A stretch of 54,705 nucleotides of DNA, taken from IMG/VR virus record IMGVR_UViG_3300037842_001004, positions 1 through 54,705 of that record. One strand, 5' to 3'. The notes below the pieces were generated by a model. The model made no database searches. It was not told where the DNA came from and saw nothing but the letters and a program-made list of their open reading frames with translations. Shown piece after piece: positions 42,001 through 47,966 of this stretch. The position numbers were made by a program, and so were the translations under genes. The stretch comes from a virus. Position 1 is the stretch's first letter, and every line of letters begins with the position of its first letter.

Positions 42001-43039
42001 GGCAAGCGGCCTCGTCATCGGGAAGAACTTCCGCAGCGCGGCCGAGGCGAAGACCGCCGCGATGATGTTGCACCACGCCGCGGGCGAGGGCGGCATTCAC
42101 GACGACGCGAGGAGGGCCGCGGAACAGCTCGGCCCCCACGCGGCCGCGCTCGGGGCTCACCAGAAGGACGGAACGCTCGAAGAGGGCATGCGGCAGGCCC
42201 GCGAGGCGAAGAAGACCGCTAACTCCAATGCGGCCGCGAAGAAGGGCCTGGACAAGATCGCCAGCCTCGGGAGCCACCAACCCGAGAAGGTCACGCACTC
42301 CACAAGCGACGAGGCCCACGCGAAGGCCAAGGGCTCGAAGCGGGCCTCGTCGTTCGCTGCGTCCCCGTCGGAGTATCGCCCAGGCATGAGCCAGTATCTG
42401 GTGAAGGACGGCCGGGCGGTCTCGACCGACGGCAAGCGCGCGGCGAGTATCCCCGTCGCGGGCCACGACGACGGCCACTACGCGAGCCACAACCCGTCCG
42501 CACTGTACGACCGCCACGGCGGCGCGAAGCAGGGCGAGCGGTCCGACATCACGAAGGACGGGGACAAGTCGTTCTTTCACGACCCGCTCACCAGCGCCGT
42601 TCACGATTTCGTCGATCCGGCCACCTACCCGCACAAGGCGAGCCTTGACGCGTCGCAACTGAGGACAGCCCTGGACGGATCGAAGTTCCTCGCCAAAGGC
42701 GCGGAACACCGCGTGTCCCTGGAGAGCAAAGACGGCGCGATGACGATGCACGTCACAGGCAACGCCGACCACCCGACGCACGCGGGCCAGAAGGTCAGCG
42801 TGCCCCTGGGTGAGCACGAGGGACCCGACTTCGCGATGGACGTCCAACACAAGTTCCTGAGCGACGCCATGAAGGGCGCGAAGGGGACCGTGCAGCTCGG
42901 ACTGAAGGCGGGCCGCAAGGGCGGGCGCAAGTCCACGACCGACACGAAGCAGGGCAAGGGGAAGCAACCCGACACGGGGATCCTGCACGTCGCGCGGTCC
43001 GACGGTGAGAACCACGCCATCGCGTCGTTCAGGGACTGA
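39086..43039 (+). CDS. Giant polyvalent protein 5: KY module, His/Ala repeats, DnaN-like C-terminal domain
   Basis: 1317 aa, ATG 39086. Residues ~52-190: shared module (GHKYMRKV, RWRYFYSVSGG, GHHDEFH, HDESGHEEH, HREHADALD). ~190-900: Lys/Ala/Glu/His helices with HxxAAxxH spacing and a duplicated KKERETGPGxGKKGTFGD at ~547 and ~716. ~1094-1317: resembles the second and third domains of the DNA-polymerase sliding clamp: YLVKDGRAVSTDGKRAA (clamp 'ATDGxRL'), LDASQLRTALDGSKF, MTMHVTGNA, FAMDVQHKFLSDAMKG and GTVQLGLKAG, with a final strand ending IASFRD. It could mimic or block the host clamp. The clamp call is by pattern only. Confidence 0.65.
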   Translation: MLSWGTALDGRQGVVFTLHTNDMAKGFDGGPVRMVELPTLIGVLLSNSLELRLEKGAGHKYMRKVWTGSRWRYFYSVSGGAGLGHHDEFHEGAKFKLAHGGKAGHFEVTGKTDDGKLKIKHDESGHEEHLHPDALKEMLHREHADALDGHTKKIAQDLKDVAKHGSDKQKARLQAEAGKYGHTEHLTDAGKAKAKAGAGAGGEAEGGGKGDKDKEAAARKKEQVAAVWGDKSGRDAADREAKAAAKTRSGKGIPAHTNEHGDHDKDKVGEATKDWSASDHDDAAAHHDKAARESDEKSGLEGEDYDKHQKDYNAHLDAAGQHEDAAEAKHADALEADDASKGKVREVAKVMNEGAARIQGIAAKGFDREREVGDHAVYRSKDGAISFTAKKDASPSDVAHAFVDEMVRRQLETTAGDHKMTDGEQKTARAVLRRTLDVSKIVGALGPIGHAKPEAKPKSPLAAKAAAEDAHATKESARHEAKAKEHQTAADDLDRGVESRGIHQVAATQHRGAAAAHERLSDSADSRSRIADGHSEQAGAHDAKADEKKERETGPGRGKKGTFGDEKKPGKGMSADEFADNVSDIGTSSAERAAKAKGRAAGKADAKVAVAAAKQKSGDESTAAVATDKTEFGQGKREDNATREAASNHHGQEGNKHLKAAKAADAAGDHDLRDAHVAAGKAHVLARKSGGYHRAMADAATKAISDAQARALKPDADEKKERETGPGKGKKGTFGDDDAGQSPAHAKWEAQYRKYKEGSGSYPKSRGRAGVDKAAMDAITAKVDAEHDETRRQESTGKAEGHNAEVERHEKAASFHRDAAKKELGFNAATAHKDAEGAHDTAAHHHRGASESWKAHAMGQPGRGAPARSTTAATESARADKASERSRRLAKPEPEPKAAAPAAKPEAAPGEMPTSVGDMKAEHIAQLRGTGDWTKGGVNRTNKDGSNSDTQGEVGHGMNVFKEQGAFLIGHEASGLVIGKNFRSAAEAKTAAMMLHHAAGEGGIHDDARRAAEQLGPHAAALGAHQKDGTLEEGMRQAREAKKTANSNAAAKKGLDKIASLGSHQPEKVTHSTSDEAHAKAKGSKRASSFAASPSEYRPGMSQYLVKDGRAVSTDGKRAASIPVAGHDDGHYASHNPSALYDRHGGAKQGERSDITKDGDKSFFHDPLTSAVHDFVDPATYPHKASLDASQLRTALDGSKFLAKGAEHRVSLESKDGAMTMHVTGNADHPTHAGQKVSVPLGEHEGPDFAMDVQHKFLSDAMKGAKGTVQLGLKAGRKGGRKSTTDTKQGKGKQPDTGILHVARSDGENHAIASFRD

Positions 43040-43260
43040 TGGCCGACGTCTCCCCGGTGCGCTGTTCGCATTGCGGCTCCGTCCTGGCGAGGCCCGACGG
43101 CGGGAAGGTGAAGCTGCGCCTCCGGCTGATCGCGTTCAACGCCGCGGGCGAGGCGACGGCTCCATGCCCGCGGTGCAAGAAGGACACGAAGCTTCCGGTG
43201 ACCCTCGGGCACCGGCACCGGCCGCTACCAGCGGCGCCGGCGATGACACTCAGGGGTTAG
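43039..43260 (+). CDS. Com-like zinc-ribbon protein, 73 aa
   Basis: TGATG overlap with polyvalent gene 5. VRCSHCGSVLA (CxxC) and PCPRCKKDTKLP (CxxCK) ~35 residues apart match the plan of Mu Com, a small zinc protein that activates translation of the mom mRNA; the spacing here is longer. Mom is a GNAT-like DNA-modification enzyme and polyvalent protein 2 has a GNAT domain, but any link is speculative. A generic zinc ribbon is the alternative. Confidence 0.55.
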   Translation: MADVSPVRCSHCGSVLARPDGGKVKLRLRLIAFNAAGEATAPCPRCKKDTKLPVTLGHRHRPLPAAPAMTLRG

Positions 43261-43263
43261 ACC

Positions 43264-43689
43264 GTGGGCAAGCAACTCGCGGGGGCGTCGACCCTGCTCA
43301 TGGTGTCGCTCATCAGCTTCGCGGAGGTCCGCATCCGGTCCGCCGCGAGCCAGGGGACGGCCAGCGCGGCCAGCGCCCAGGTGGACGCACAGAAGGCCGC
43401 CGCGTCCCTGTCGGCTGCAGCTCCCGCGACGAACGCCTGCATCGAGCAAGTCCAGCGCCTGACGGTCCGCATCGACCTCGCAGAGCGCATGCTCTGGGAC
43501 ACGCGAGGGACGGTCTCCCGGCTCCGGTCCTCCGTCCTGGTGCGCCGCAACAGCCCCGAGTTCACCGCGCGCTTGTACGACCCCCCGAAGTCCCTGGAGG
43601 ACATCGCAGGACCTCAGACGAAGCTCGCCGACCTCCCGGCGCCTGCGCGACTGGATCTGCCGCGCATCGAGATGCCTAACACCCTGTAA
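43264..43689 (+). CDS. Hypothetical protein with hydrophobic N-terminus, 141 aa
   Basis: GTG 43264 with AGGGG upstream. Residues 5-20 (LAGASTLLMVSLISFA) may be a membrane anchor or export signal; residues 25-95 are helical (QVDAQKAAASLSAAAPATN, RLTVRIDLAERMLWDTRG) and the C-terminus is Pro-rich (LADLPAPARLDLPRIEMP). The plan (anchor, coiled coil, Pro-rich) is seen in spanin-like proteins, but no family match is claimed. The stop lies in a small hairpin CCCTGT AAAC ACAGGG. Confidence 0.55.
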   Translation: MGKQLAGASTLLMVSLISFAEVRIRSAASQGTASAASAQVDAQKAAASLSAAAPATNACIEQVQRLTVRIDLAERMLWDTRGTVSRLRSSVLVRRNSPEFTARLYDPPKSLEDIAGPQTKLADLPAPARLDLPRIEMPNTL

Positions 43690-43722
43690 ACACAGGGGAA
43701 TCACGATAGTGACAATACTGGG

Positions 43723-43751
43723 TTGACGCGGTAGGCGAGCGCGCTTACTGT
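43723..43751 (+). promoter_or_regulatory. Class I palindromic promoter
   Basis: TTGACG (43723-43728), 17-base spacer, TACTGT (43746-43751). GTAGGCG AGCG CGCTTAC at 43731-43748, one mismatch from a perfect inverted repeat. It opens the ~6 kb accessory region. Confidence 0.75.
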
Positions 43752-43765
43752 CTAGTTGTCCCGGG

Positions 43766-43800
43766 GAGCCGGGGCCAGTCTTTGGCGGGCCTTCCGGCTC
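43766..43800 (+). promoter_or_regulatory. Leader hairpin downstream of the 43723 promoter
   Basis: GAGCCGG (43766-43772) pairs with CCGGCTC (43794-43800), with inner GGCC/GGCC pairing possible. Further on, GATCCCCACGG (43848-43858) repeats the loop sequence of the leader hairpins at 17873, 45291 and 47709, here without an evident stem. Confidence 0.5.
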
Positions 43801-43874
43801 GCTGGCGGCCGGCGCGCCCTGGCTGCGCGTCGGACGCAAGTTCGAGATCCCCACGGCCGCAGAAGGTCCCCACC

Positions 43875-44003
43875 ATGACGCGTCTCATTGCCGCCTTGAT
43901 TCTCGCCAGCGCTGCGCTCTGCAGCGGGGCGGCGGGCCGGGAGCCGGCCTTCGAGGAGTCCTGCGAGCCTTCGAGTGCCTTGCTACTGTCCCCGGAGTCC
44001 TAA
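43875..44003 (+). CDS. Small exported peptide candidate, 42 aa
   Basis: ATG 43875 with GAAGG upstream. MTRLIAALILASAALCSGAA looks like a signal peptide; the mature part would be only ~22 residues (REPAFEESCEPSS...). The Cys at 16 is not a canonical lipobox. First product of the 43723 promoter. Confidence 0.5.
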   Translation: MTRLIAALILASAALCSGAAGREPAFEESCEPSSALLLSPES

Positions 44004-44004
44004 G

Positions 44005-44211
44005 ATGAAAGTCTTTCCCGCCGCTGACGCGGTCCCTGCCGTCGCCGAGGCCAGCGGACACGCCGCCAAAATCGCGGCCTACATCGCTGACGCCCGCTGC
44101 GTTCTGGACGACGGGCGCGTTGTTGCCCCGCGCCTCTGCGTGGCTCTCTCCGCGCTCTACTTCCCCAGCTTTCCCGTCGCCCTCCATGAGGGCGGCTACA
44201 TCGAGGCTTGA
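44005..44211 (+). CDS. Small hypothetical protein, 68 aa
   Basis: ATG 44005, one base after the previous TAA, with GGAG upstream. Ala-rich helix (AVPAVAEASGHAAKIAAYIA) then ALYFPSFPVALHEGG. No family recognised. Confidence 0.5.
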   Translation: MKVFPAADAVPAVAEASGHAAKIAAYIADARCVLDDGRVVAPRLCVALSALYFPSFPVALHEGGYIEA

Positions 44212-44212
44212 G

Positions 44213-44452
44213 ATGGAACATCAGACGCTCGATTTCGCGGAGGCGCTCGTCGCCGGCCCGGGGTCCTTCCCGGGGCCGTTCAAGGCTCGGGCGCTGGGCG
44301 ATTGGGTCCGCGCAGAGGGCATCGCTGACGCGCTCTGCGCGGCGGGTTTCCGCGTCCTGGTCGACCGATTCGGTACCGGCAACGGCTGGCACACCGGCCA
44401 CGTCGCCGGCTGCGGCGTCAACCATATCGAGGTGACACACGCCCCACGCTGA
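44213..44452 (+). CDS. Small hypothetical protein, 79 aa
   Basis: ATG 44213 with GAGG upstream. Helix-strand pattern IADALCAAGFRVLVDRFG resembles VAEALNAAGIDCYADAVG in the gene at 44662, so the two may be distant paralogues. No family recognised. Confidence 0.5.
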   Translation: MEHQTLDFAEALVAGPGSFPGPFKARALGDWVRAEGIADALCAAGFRVLVDRFGTGNGWHTGHVAGCGVNHIEVTHAPR

Positions 44453-44478
44453 TCGGAGTGAAGTCAACAGCTCGACGC

Positions 44479-44614
44479 CCCCGGAATGCGGGTCCACGCG
44501 GACCTCCGGGGTGTGTAGGCGCTGGAAGGAACCGCGAGGTCGGCACACACCCGGCCGGACGGGGATTGCCGGTGTCGCCCGGAGGTGGGTGGTTCAAGTC
44601 CTCCCACCCGTTTT
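44479..44614 (+). ncRNA. Structured non-coding element ending in a terminator-like hairpin
   Basis: The gap 44453-44661 has no convincing gene. CCCCGGA (44479-44485) pairs with TCCGGGG (44505-44511), enclosing GGTCC/GGACC; GGTGTGT (44510-44516) can pair with ACACACC (44545-44551). GGTGGGTGG (44584-44592) and CCTCCCACC (44600-44608) form a 9-bp stem with one T-T mismatch around TTCAAGT, followed by CGTTTT. The loop matches a tRNA T-loop, but no acceptor stem is found. It could be a small RNA with its own terminator, or a long leader for the gene at 44662. Confidence 0.45.
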
Positions 44615-44661
44615 CCCGGGGCGTCGAGCCTAGAAAAACAGACATCTCATGGAGTGCTTGA

Positions 44662-44964
44662 ATGTCCAACATTGACTACCACGCCGCGCTTGACGCCGGC
44701 CTCAAGGCCAAGGTGCCTGCGGCCCGGCCTTACGGTTGCGGCCGCGTCTACGTCTGCGTCCTGGGGCGCCACGTCCCCGGCATCCGAGCCGCGTGCAAGC
44801 GCGCTGGGGTGCTGTTCCTGGCGGATGCGTACGGGACGACCGGAAACGCGATCTACATCGGCTACGACAACTGCTCGGGCCGTGAACTGGCGCGCGGTAC
44901 CGCCGTCGCTGAAGCCCTGAATGCCGCCGGCATCGACTGTTACGCCGACGCGGTTGGAGACTGA
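44662..44964 (+). CDS. Hypothetical protein, 100 aa
   Basis: ATG 44662 with TGGAG seven bases upstream. Alternating strands and helices (GCGRVYVCVLGRHVPGIRAA, GVLFLADAYGTTGNAIYIGY, AVAEALNAAGIDCYADAVG). Related in pattern to the gene at 44213. No family recognised. Confidence 0.55.
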   Translation: MSNIDYHAALDAGLKAKVPAARPYGCGRVYVCVLGRHVPGIRAACKRAGVLFLADAYGTTGNAIYIGYDNCSGRELARGTAVAEALNAAGIDCYADAVGD

Positions 44965-44966
44965 AA

Positions 44967-45179
44967 ATGGCCCGCCCGAACCCCCACGACACGGACCGCG
45001 CTATCAGCCTCGCCTACGGGCGCGGCTCCCACGCCGACCTCGACGACTTCGAGGACGCCCACGGCTGCGACTTGAGCGACATCCTCGACGGCCTCATCAC
45101 CGACGCGGATGTCAGCGGCGAGTCTGGGTTGGAGCGTCGGCTCACCCTGGCCTACGACCACTTGACGGGCGCCTCCTGA
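44967..45179 (+). CDS. Small acidic hypothetical protein, 70 aa
   Basis: ATG 44967, two bases after the previous stop. Acidic helix (HADLDDFEDAHGCDLSDILDG) and a C-terminal helix. No family recognised. Confidence 0.5.
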   Translation: MARPNPHDTDRAISLAYGRGSHADLDDFEDAHGCDLSDILDGLITDADVSGESGLERRLTLAYDHLTGAS

Positions 45180-45234
45180 GCGCCCCTTGCGCGTGCTCAT
45201 CTACTCGCCGAACGAAGAAAACGACCAACGAGGG

Positions 45235-45263
45235 TTGACATTCAGTGTGCGCGTGCGCATATT
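45235..45263 (+). promoter_or_regulatory. Class II palindromic promoter
   Basis: TTGACA (45235-45240), 17-base spacer, CATATT (45258-45263), TGCGC GT GCGCA at 45248-45259. TGTGCGCGTGCGCATATT here is nearly the same string as at 17851-17868, 27 kb away. ACCAACGAGGGTTGACA also recurs at 47642-47658. Confidence 0.75.
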
Positions 45264-45290
45264 AGAGGTGCGGCGCCGGTCGGTGCCCAC

Positions 45291-45310
45291 GGCCCAAATC
45301 CCCACGGGCC
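45291..45310 (+). promoter_or_regulatory. Leader hairpin with CCCCAC loop
   Basis: GGCCC (45291-45295) and GGGCC (45306-45310) around AAATCCCCAC, followed at once by the ribosome site GGAGGAAAAGAG. Same place and loop as 17873-17896, different but complementary stem. Confidence 0.65.
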
Positions 45311-45324
45311 ACGGAGGAAAAGAG

Positions 45325-45702
45325 ATGTTCCACGAAAGCCGAATCCACGACATCAAGGCGCACCCCGACGCGCTTGAGGCGTGCCGCGAGGTGCTCCGAC
45401 TGACGTGGTGCCTGTGCTCCGGCTTCCTCATCGAGGACCCCGAGCTACCGCGTCCGGTGCTGCTCCTGAACGACAGCATCACGCCGGACTACGACCGCTA
45501 CTGCGAGTACGCGCTCCTGGTGCCGGCCGGCACCGGCTGGCTGCAGGTCGAGTCAATCACCTTGAACGCTGGCGAAGGGCTCACGCCTGAGCAACTGCTC
45601 GACTCCGTGCGAGCGTCCGCGACCAGCGACGAGGCGCTCGACTCCGAGTGCTCCCCGCGGACGCTCGCCGCCCACCCCGACCCCTGCTGTCACTGTTCCT
45701 AA
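45325..45702 (+). CDS. Hypothetical protein, 125 aa
   Basis: ATG 45325 after GGAGGAAAAGAG, downstream of the class II promoter and hairpin. HDIKAHPDALEACREVLRLT helix, strands YCEYALLVPAGTGWLQVESI, and a Cys-rich end (HPDPCCHCS). No family recognised. Confidence 0.6.
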   Translation: MFHESRIHDIKAHPDALEACREVLRLTWCLCSGFLIEDPELPRPVLLLNDSITPDYDRYCEYALLVPAGTGWLQVESITLNAGEGLTPEQLLDSVRASATSDEALDSECSPRTLAAHPDPCCHCS

Positions 45703-45713
45703 AGGAGGACACC

Positions 45714-46178
45714 GTGAACCTGACCATTGCCACCGTGCGCGCCTTCTACCGCGACGATGAGGCCCTGTTGGCGATCGGCGCGGTCCTGGCCGCACGACTG
45801 CTCGCCTCTGAGGCCCGAGAGGCGGTCGACGCCTACATTGAGCCGCTCCTGGCGGACTTCGACTTCCGCGTCGACAACGAGTGCGACCGTGGGAGTCCCC
45901 GAGATGGCACGCCCATCACGAAGTCGAGCGACCTGCTCCTCACCGACCAGGACTGCGCGGCCTACTACGCGGCCTGCGACGCGGCCCACGCCGAGCACGG
46001 TCACGACCTGGAGCCCGGCTACTGCCCAGCTCTCATCGCTGAGAGCGCAGTCATCGACGCGGAGAACGCGCTCATCAAGCTAGCGTCCGACCGCTACGGG
46101 GTCGACTTCACCCGGCTCTACAAACTGGAGAGTCGAGCCGCGCTGCTCAAGCTGCTGACGGAAGGATGCGCACGATGA
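45714..46178 (+). CDS. Hypothetical protein, 154 aa
   Basis: GTG 45714 with AAAGGAGG upstream. Helical throughout (AVLAARLLASEAREAVDAYI, SAVIDAENALIKLASDRYG), acidic middle (FDFRVDNECDRG). No family recognised. Confidence 0.55.
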   Translation: MNLTIATVRAFYRDDEALLAIGAVLAARLLASEAREAVDAYIEPLLADFDFRVDNECDRGSPRDGTPITKSSDLLLTDQDCAAYYAACDAAHAEHGHDLEPGYCPALIAESAVIDAENALIKLASDRYGVDFTRLYKLESRAALLKLLTEGCAR

Positions 46179-46210
46179 CCGACACATGGAAGGAGTTCTC
46201 CGATGGATGA
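46175..46210 (+). CDS. Possible 11-residue coupling ORF MTDTWKEFSDG
   Basis: ATG 46175 overlaps the previous stop (ATGA) and its own TGA overlaps ATG 46203 of the next gene (ATGGATGA). The ribosome site GGAAGGAG of the next gene lies inside it. It may serve translational coupling rather than make a functional peptide. Confidence 0.4.
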   Translation: MTDTWKEFSDG

Positions 46211-46634
46211 TCTACGCAAGCTCTGGGCCGCGGGCCGGCTCGTCTACAATGAGACCCGGGACCGCAGCTACGACGAGTCGAACGCGGCTCACACGGCGCA
46301 CGGCGTCGAGCTGCTCGCCTGGGCGGCCACCGTCGACACGGCGCGTGCGCCGCAGAGCCTGGAAGAGGCGGTCCGCGTCGCCTTCGCGAAGGTGGTCACC
46401 GCGTGCAAGGCGACCGGCGCCAACCCGGGTTGGGAGGTCTTCTGCCAGCCGCCCGAGGCGGAAGGTTGGAAGGGGGCGGGCTCCTGGCGCGTTTGCTGGG
46501 AGAGCGGCCCGCACGACTGGGCCATCGGTGATTCGATGGGCGCGGGGGAGATCATCCCCGGCAACGTCTGCAGCGGCAGCGGCTGGTTCACGGAGCCCTA
46601 CTACGGCTTCGACCTCTGCTTCGTGACGGACTGA
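46203..46634 (+). CDS. Hypothetical protein, 143 aa
   Basis: ATG 46203 with GGAAGGAG upstream. N-terminal helices (DDLRKLWAAGRLVYNETR), then a Trp-rich beta region (GSWRVCWESGPHDWAIGD, GWFTEPYYGFDLCFVTD). No family recognised. Confidence 0.55.
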   Translation: MDDLRKLWAAGRLVYNETRDRSYDESNAAHTAHGVELLAWAATVDTARAPQSLEEAVRVAFAKVVTACKATGANPGWEVFCQPPEAEGWKGAGSWRVCWESGPHDWAIGDSMGAGEIIPGNVCSGSGWFTEPYYGFDLCFVTD

Positions 46635-46638
46635 GACG

Positions 46639-47286
46639 ATGAAGGCGAAGCGAACCACCTGGACGTGCCCGAACGACTGCGGCGCGAGTGGGAAGCTCGC
46701 GCCGCAGCGGGCCAGGAAGGACGACACGCGGACGTACTGCATCCCGTGCTCCATGCGCACGGGTCGGCTCGTGCGGCGTTCCTGCCCGGCTCGTGAGGCC
46801 GCCGCCGAGCGCGCCAGGACGAAAGCGGCAAAGGCGAAGGCGGCGAAGGCGGCCCGCGAGGCGCTCCCCTGGATGGTGGGCGGCCTGGACATGCGCGTCG
46901 AGATTCGGCGCGTCCTGCGAGCGGCCGGGATCGACGACACGCCCGAGGGGTACTTCGCAGGCGCGGACGGAAAACGCGCTTGGCGGCGCACCAACCGACA
47001 CACCTACGCCACCGGCCACGCCTACGGGCATCGGGTGACGATGACGGTCGGCCTCTGCACCGCGGCCGCGGCCGTGTCGGTCATCCTTCACGAGGTCGCG
47101 CACAACGTCGCTGGCTGTCACCACATGCACGACCGGGAGTGGCAACGGACCTACGCATGGCTCGCGCGCAAGGCGTACGGGCTGAGCATCTCGTCGGATT
47201 GGGGGACGACCGCCAGCGCGACGATCACCAGCGCGGTCACCCGCGCACTGAAGTCCGAGCACCAGCGGCTCGACGTGAGGGGTTGA
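46639..47286 (+). CDS. Zinc-dependent metallopeptidase-like protein, 215 aa
   Basis: N-terminal zinc ribbon (CPNDC at 10-14, CIPC at 34-37), basic Ala/Lys linker, then a C-terminal domain with LHEVAHNVAG (150-159: His151, Glu152, His155 of HExxH) and HHMHDREWQ, whose His164 could be the third ligand. This spacing is typical of small SprT/putative-metallohydrolase proteins in phages. It is separate from the HELAH peptidase of polyvalent protein 4. Substrate unknown. Confidence 0.65.
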   Translation: MKAKRTTWTCPNDCGASGKLAPQRARKDDTRTYCIPCSMRTGRLVRRSCPAREAAAERARTKAAKAKAAKAAREALPWMVGGLDMRVEIRRVLRAAGIDDTPEGYFAGADGKRAWRRTNRHTYATGHAYGHRVTMTVGLCTAAAAVSVILHEVAHNVAGCHHMHDREWQRTYAWLARKAYGLSISSDWGTTASATITSAVTRALKSEHQRLDVRG

Positions 47287-47306
47287 GATGAGCAAATTCA
47301 CAGGGG

Positions 47307-47402
47307 GTGAAGTGGCACGCGGCCATCGCCCGCAACCTGGGACAGGTGGTCCCGTTCCGGTCCCTGGACTGGCTGCGGGAGCTGGCGGGGTGCGGGCGGT
47401 GA
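47307..47402 (+). pseudogene. 31-residue frame, probably the body of a frameshifted small gene starting at 47288
   Basis: The frame from GTG 47307 reads VKWHAAIARNLGQVVPFRSL and on to GCGR, clearly protein-like, and its TGA overlaps the next GTG (GTGA). It has no ribosome site. ATG 47288 (MSKFTGG) has GAGGGG upstream, in another frame. Removing one G from the GGGGG run at 47303-47307 would join them into a ~37-aa protein. Confidence 0.45.
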
Positions 47403-47656
47403 AGCTTACCCCTGCCCAGGCGCAAACCCTGCGACGCATCGGCCGCAACCGGCGAGCGTGGGACGAGGACTCCGACGGGGCGATCGTCGGAGTCTTCGGG
47501 CGCCGCCTCGACGTGGTCAACCGGCTCGCGGACGCGGACCTCGTGACCGTCCAGTACAGGGGGCGCAGCTACCACTTCCCGTACGTGGCTTGGCTCACGC
47601 CGCGCGGCCGCGAGCTGTGCGAGGCGGATCGACCGAAAACGACCAACGAGGGTTGA
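47399..47656 (+). CDS. Small winged-helix-like protein, 85 aa
   Basis: GTG 47399 chosen for its GTGA overlap; ATG 47288 in the same frame would add a Gly/Pro-rich leader of low quality. LTPAQAQTLRRIGRNRRAW, VFGRRLDVVNRLADADLVTV and WLTPRGREL have the look of a small winged helix. Possible regulator; no family match. Confidence 0.55.
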   Translation: MKLTPAQAQTLRRIGRNRRAWDEDSDGAIVGVFGRRLDVVNRLADADLVTVQYRGRSYHFPYVAWLTPRGRELCEADRPKTTNEG

Positions 47657-47681
47657 CACTCGGTATGCGCGTGCGCATAGT
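47653..47681 (+). promoter_or_regulatory. Class II palindromic promoter
   Basis: TTGACA (47653-47658, at the stop of the previous gene), 17-base spacer, CATAGT (47676-47681). TATGCGC GT GCGCATA at 47664-47679 is the longest version of the class II palindrome. Confidence 0.75.
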
Positions 47682-47708
47682 CTAGTTGGTGGCGCCGTTG
47701 GGTGCCCC

Positions 47709-47727
47709 GGTCCTCTCCCCACGGACC
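47709..47727 (+). promoter_or_regulatory. Leader hairpin with CCCCAC loop
   Basis: GGTCC (47709-47713) pairs with GGACC (47723-47727) around TCTCCCCAC, a few bases before AGGAGG. Third member of the leader-hairpin set with a third stem sequence. Confidence 0.65.
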
Positions 47728-47741
47728 ATAGGAGGTGTCTA

Positions 47742-47966
47742 GTGTCCCGTTCCCCCTACTACGACTACGCGCGAGACCCCGACCTCGCGGCGGCCTACCA
47801 CGCCGGCTACGCGGCCTACGACGCCTACGTGTCGTCGGCGGACAACCCGCACCCCGCGGGCTCCGACGAGTCGGCGGCCTGGGCCGCCGGTCACGATGAC
47901 TGCGCGGCCGAGGACAACGGCCCGGAGACGTCGCTCAACTTCCCCATCGCTGGAGTCATCCGATGA
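47742..47966 (+). CDS. Small Tyr/Ala-rich protein, 74 aa
   Basis: GTG 47742 with AGGAGG upstream. SPYYDYARDPDLAAAYHAGY then AAYDAYVSSADN: regularly spaced Tyr, His and Asp; AAWAAGHDD near the end. No family recognised. Confidence 0.55.
   Translation: MSRSPYYDYARDPDLAAAYHAGYAAYDAYVSSADNPHPAGSDESAAWAAGHDDCAAEDNGPETSLNFPIAGVIR

Noticed and set aside
44560-44625. Possible tRNA gene (GGTTCAAGTCC T-arm)
   Set aside because: The T-stem has a T-T mismatch, no matching 5' acceptor strand, D-arm or anticodon arm can be placed within 90 bases, and CCA is absent.
44458-44661. 67-codon frame in the structured gap
   Set aside because: Runs through strong inverted repeats, lacks a ribosome site, and its composition (Arg/Pro/Gly/Ser) is that of non-coding GC-rich DNA.
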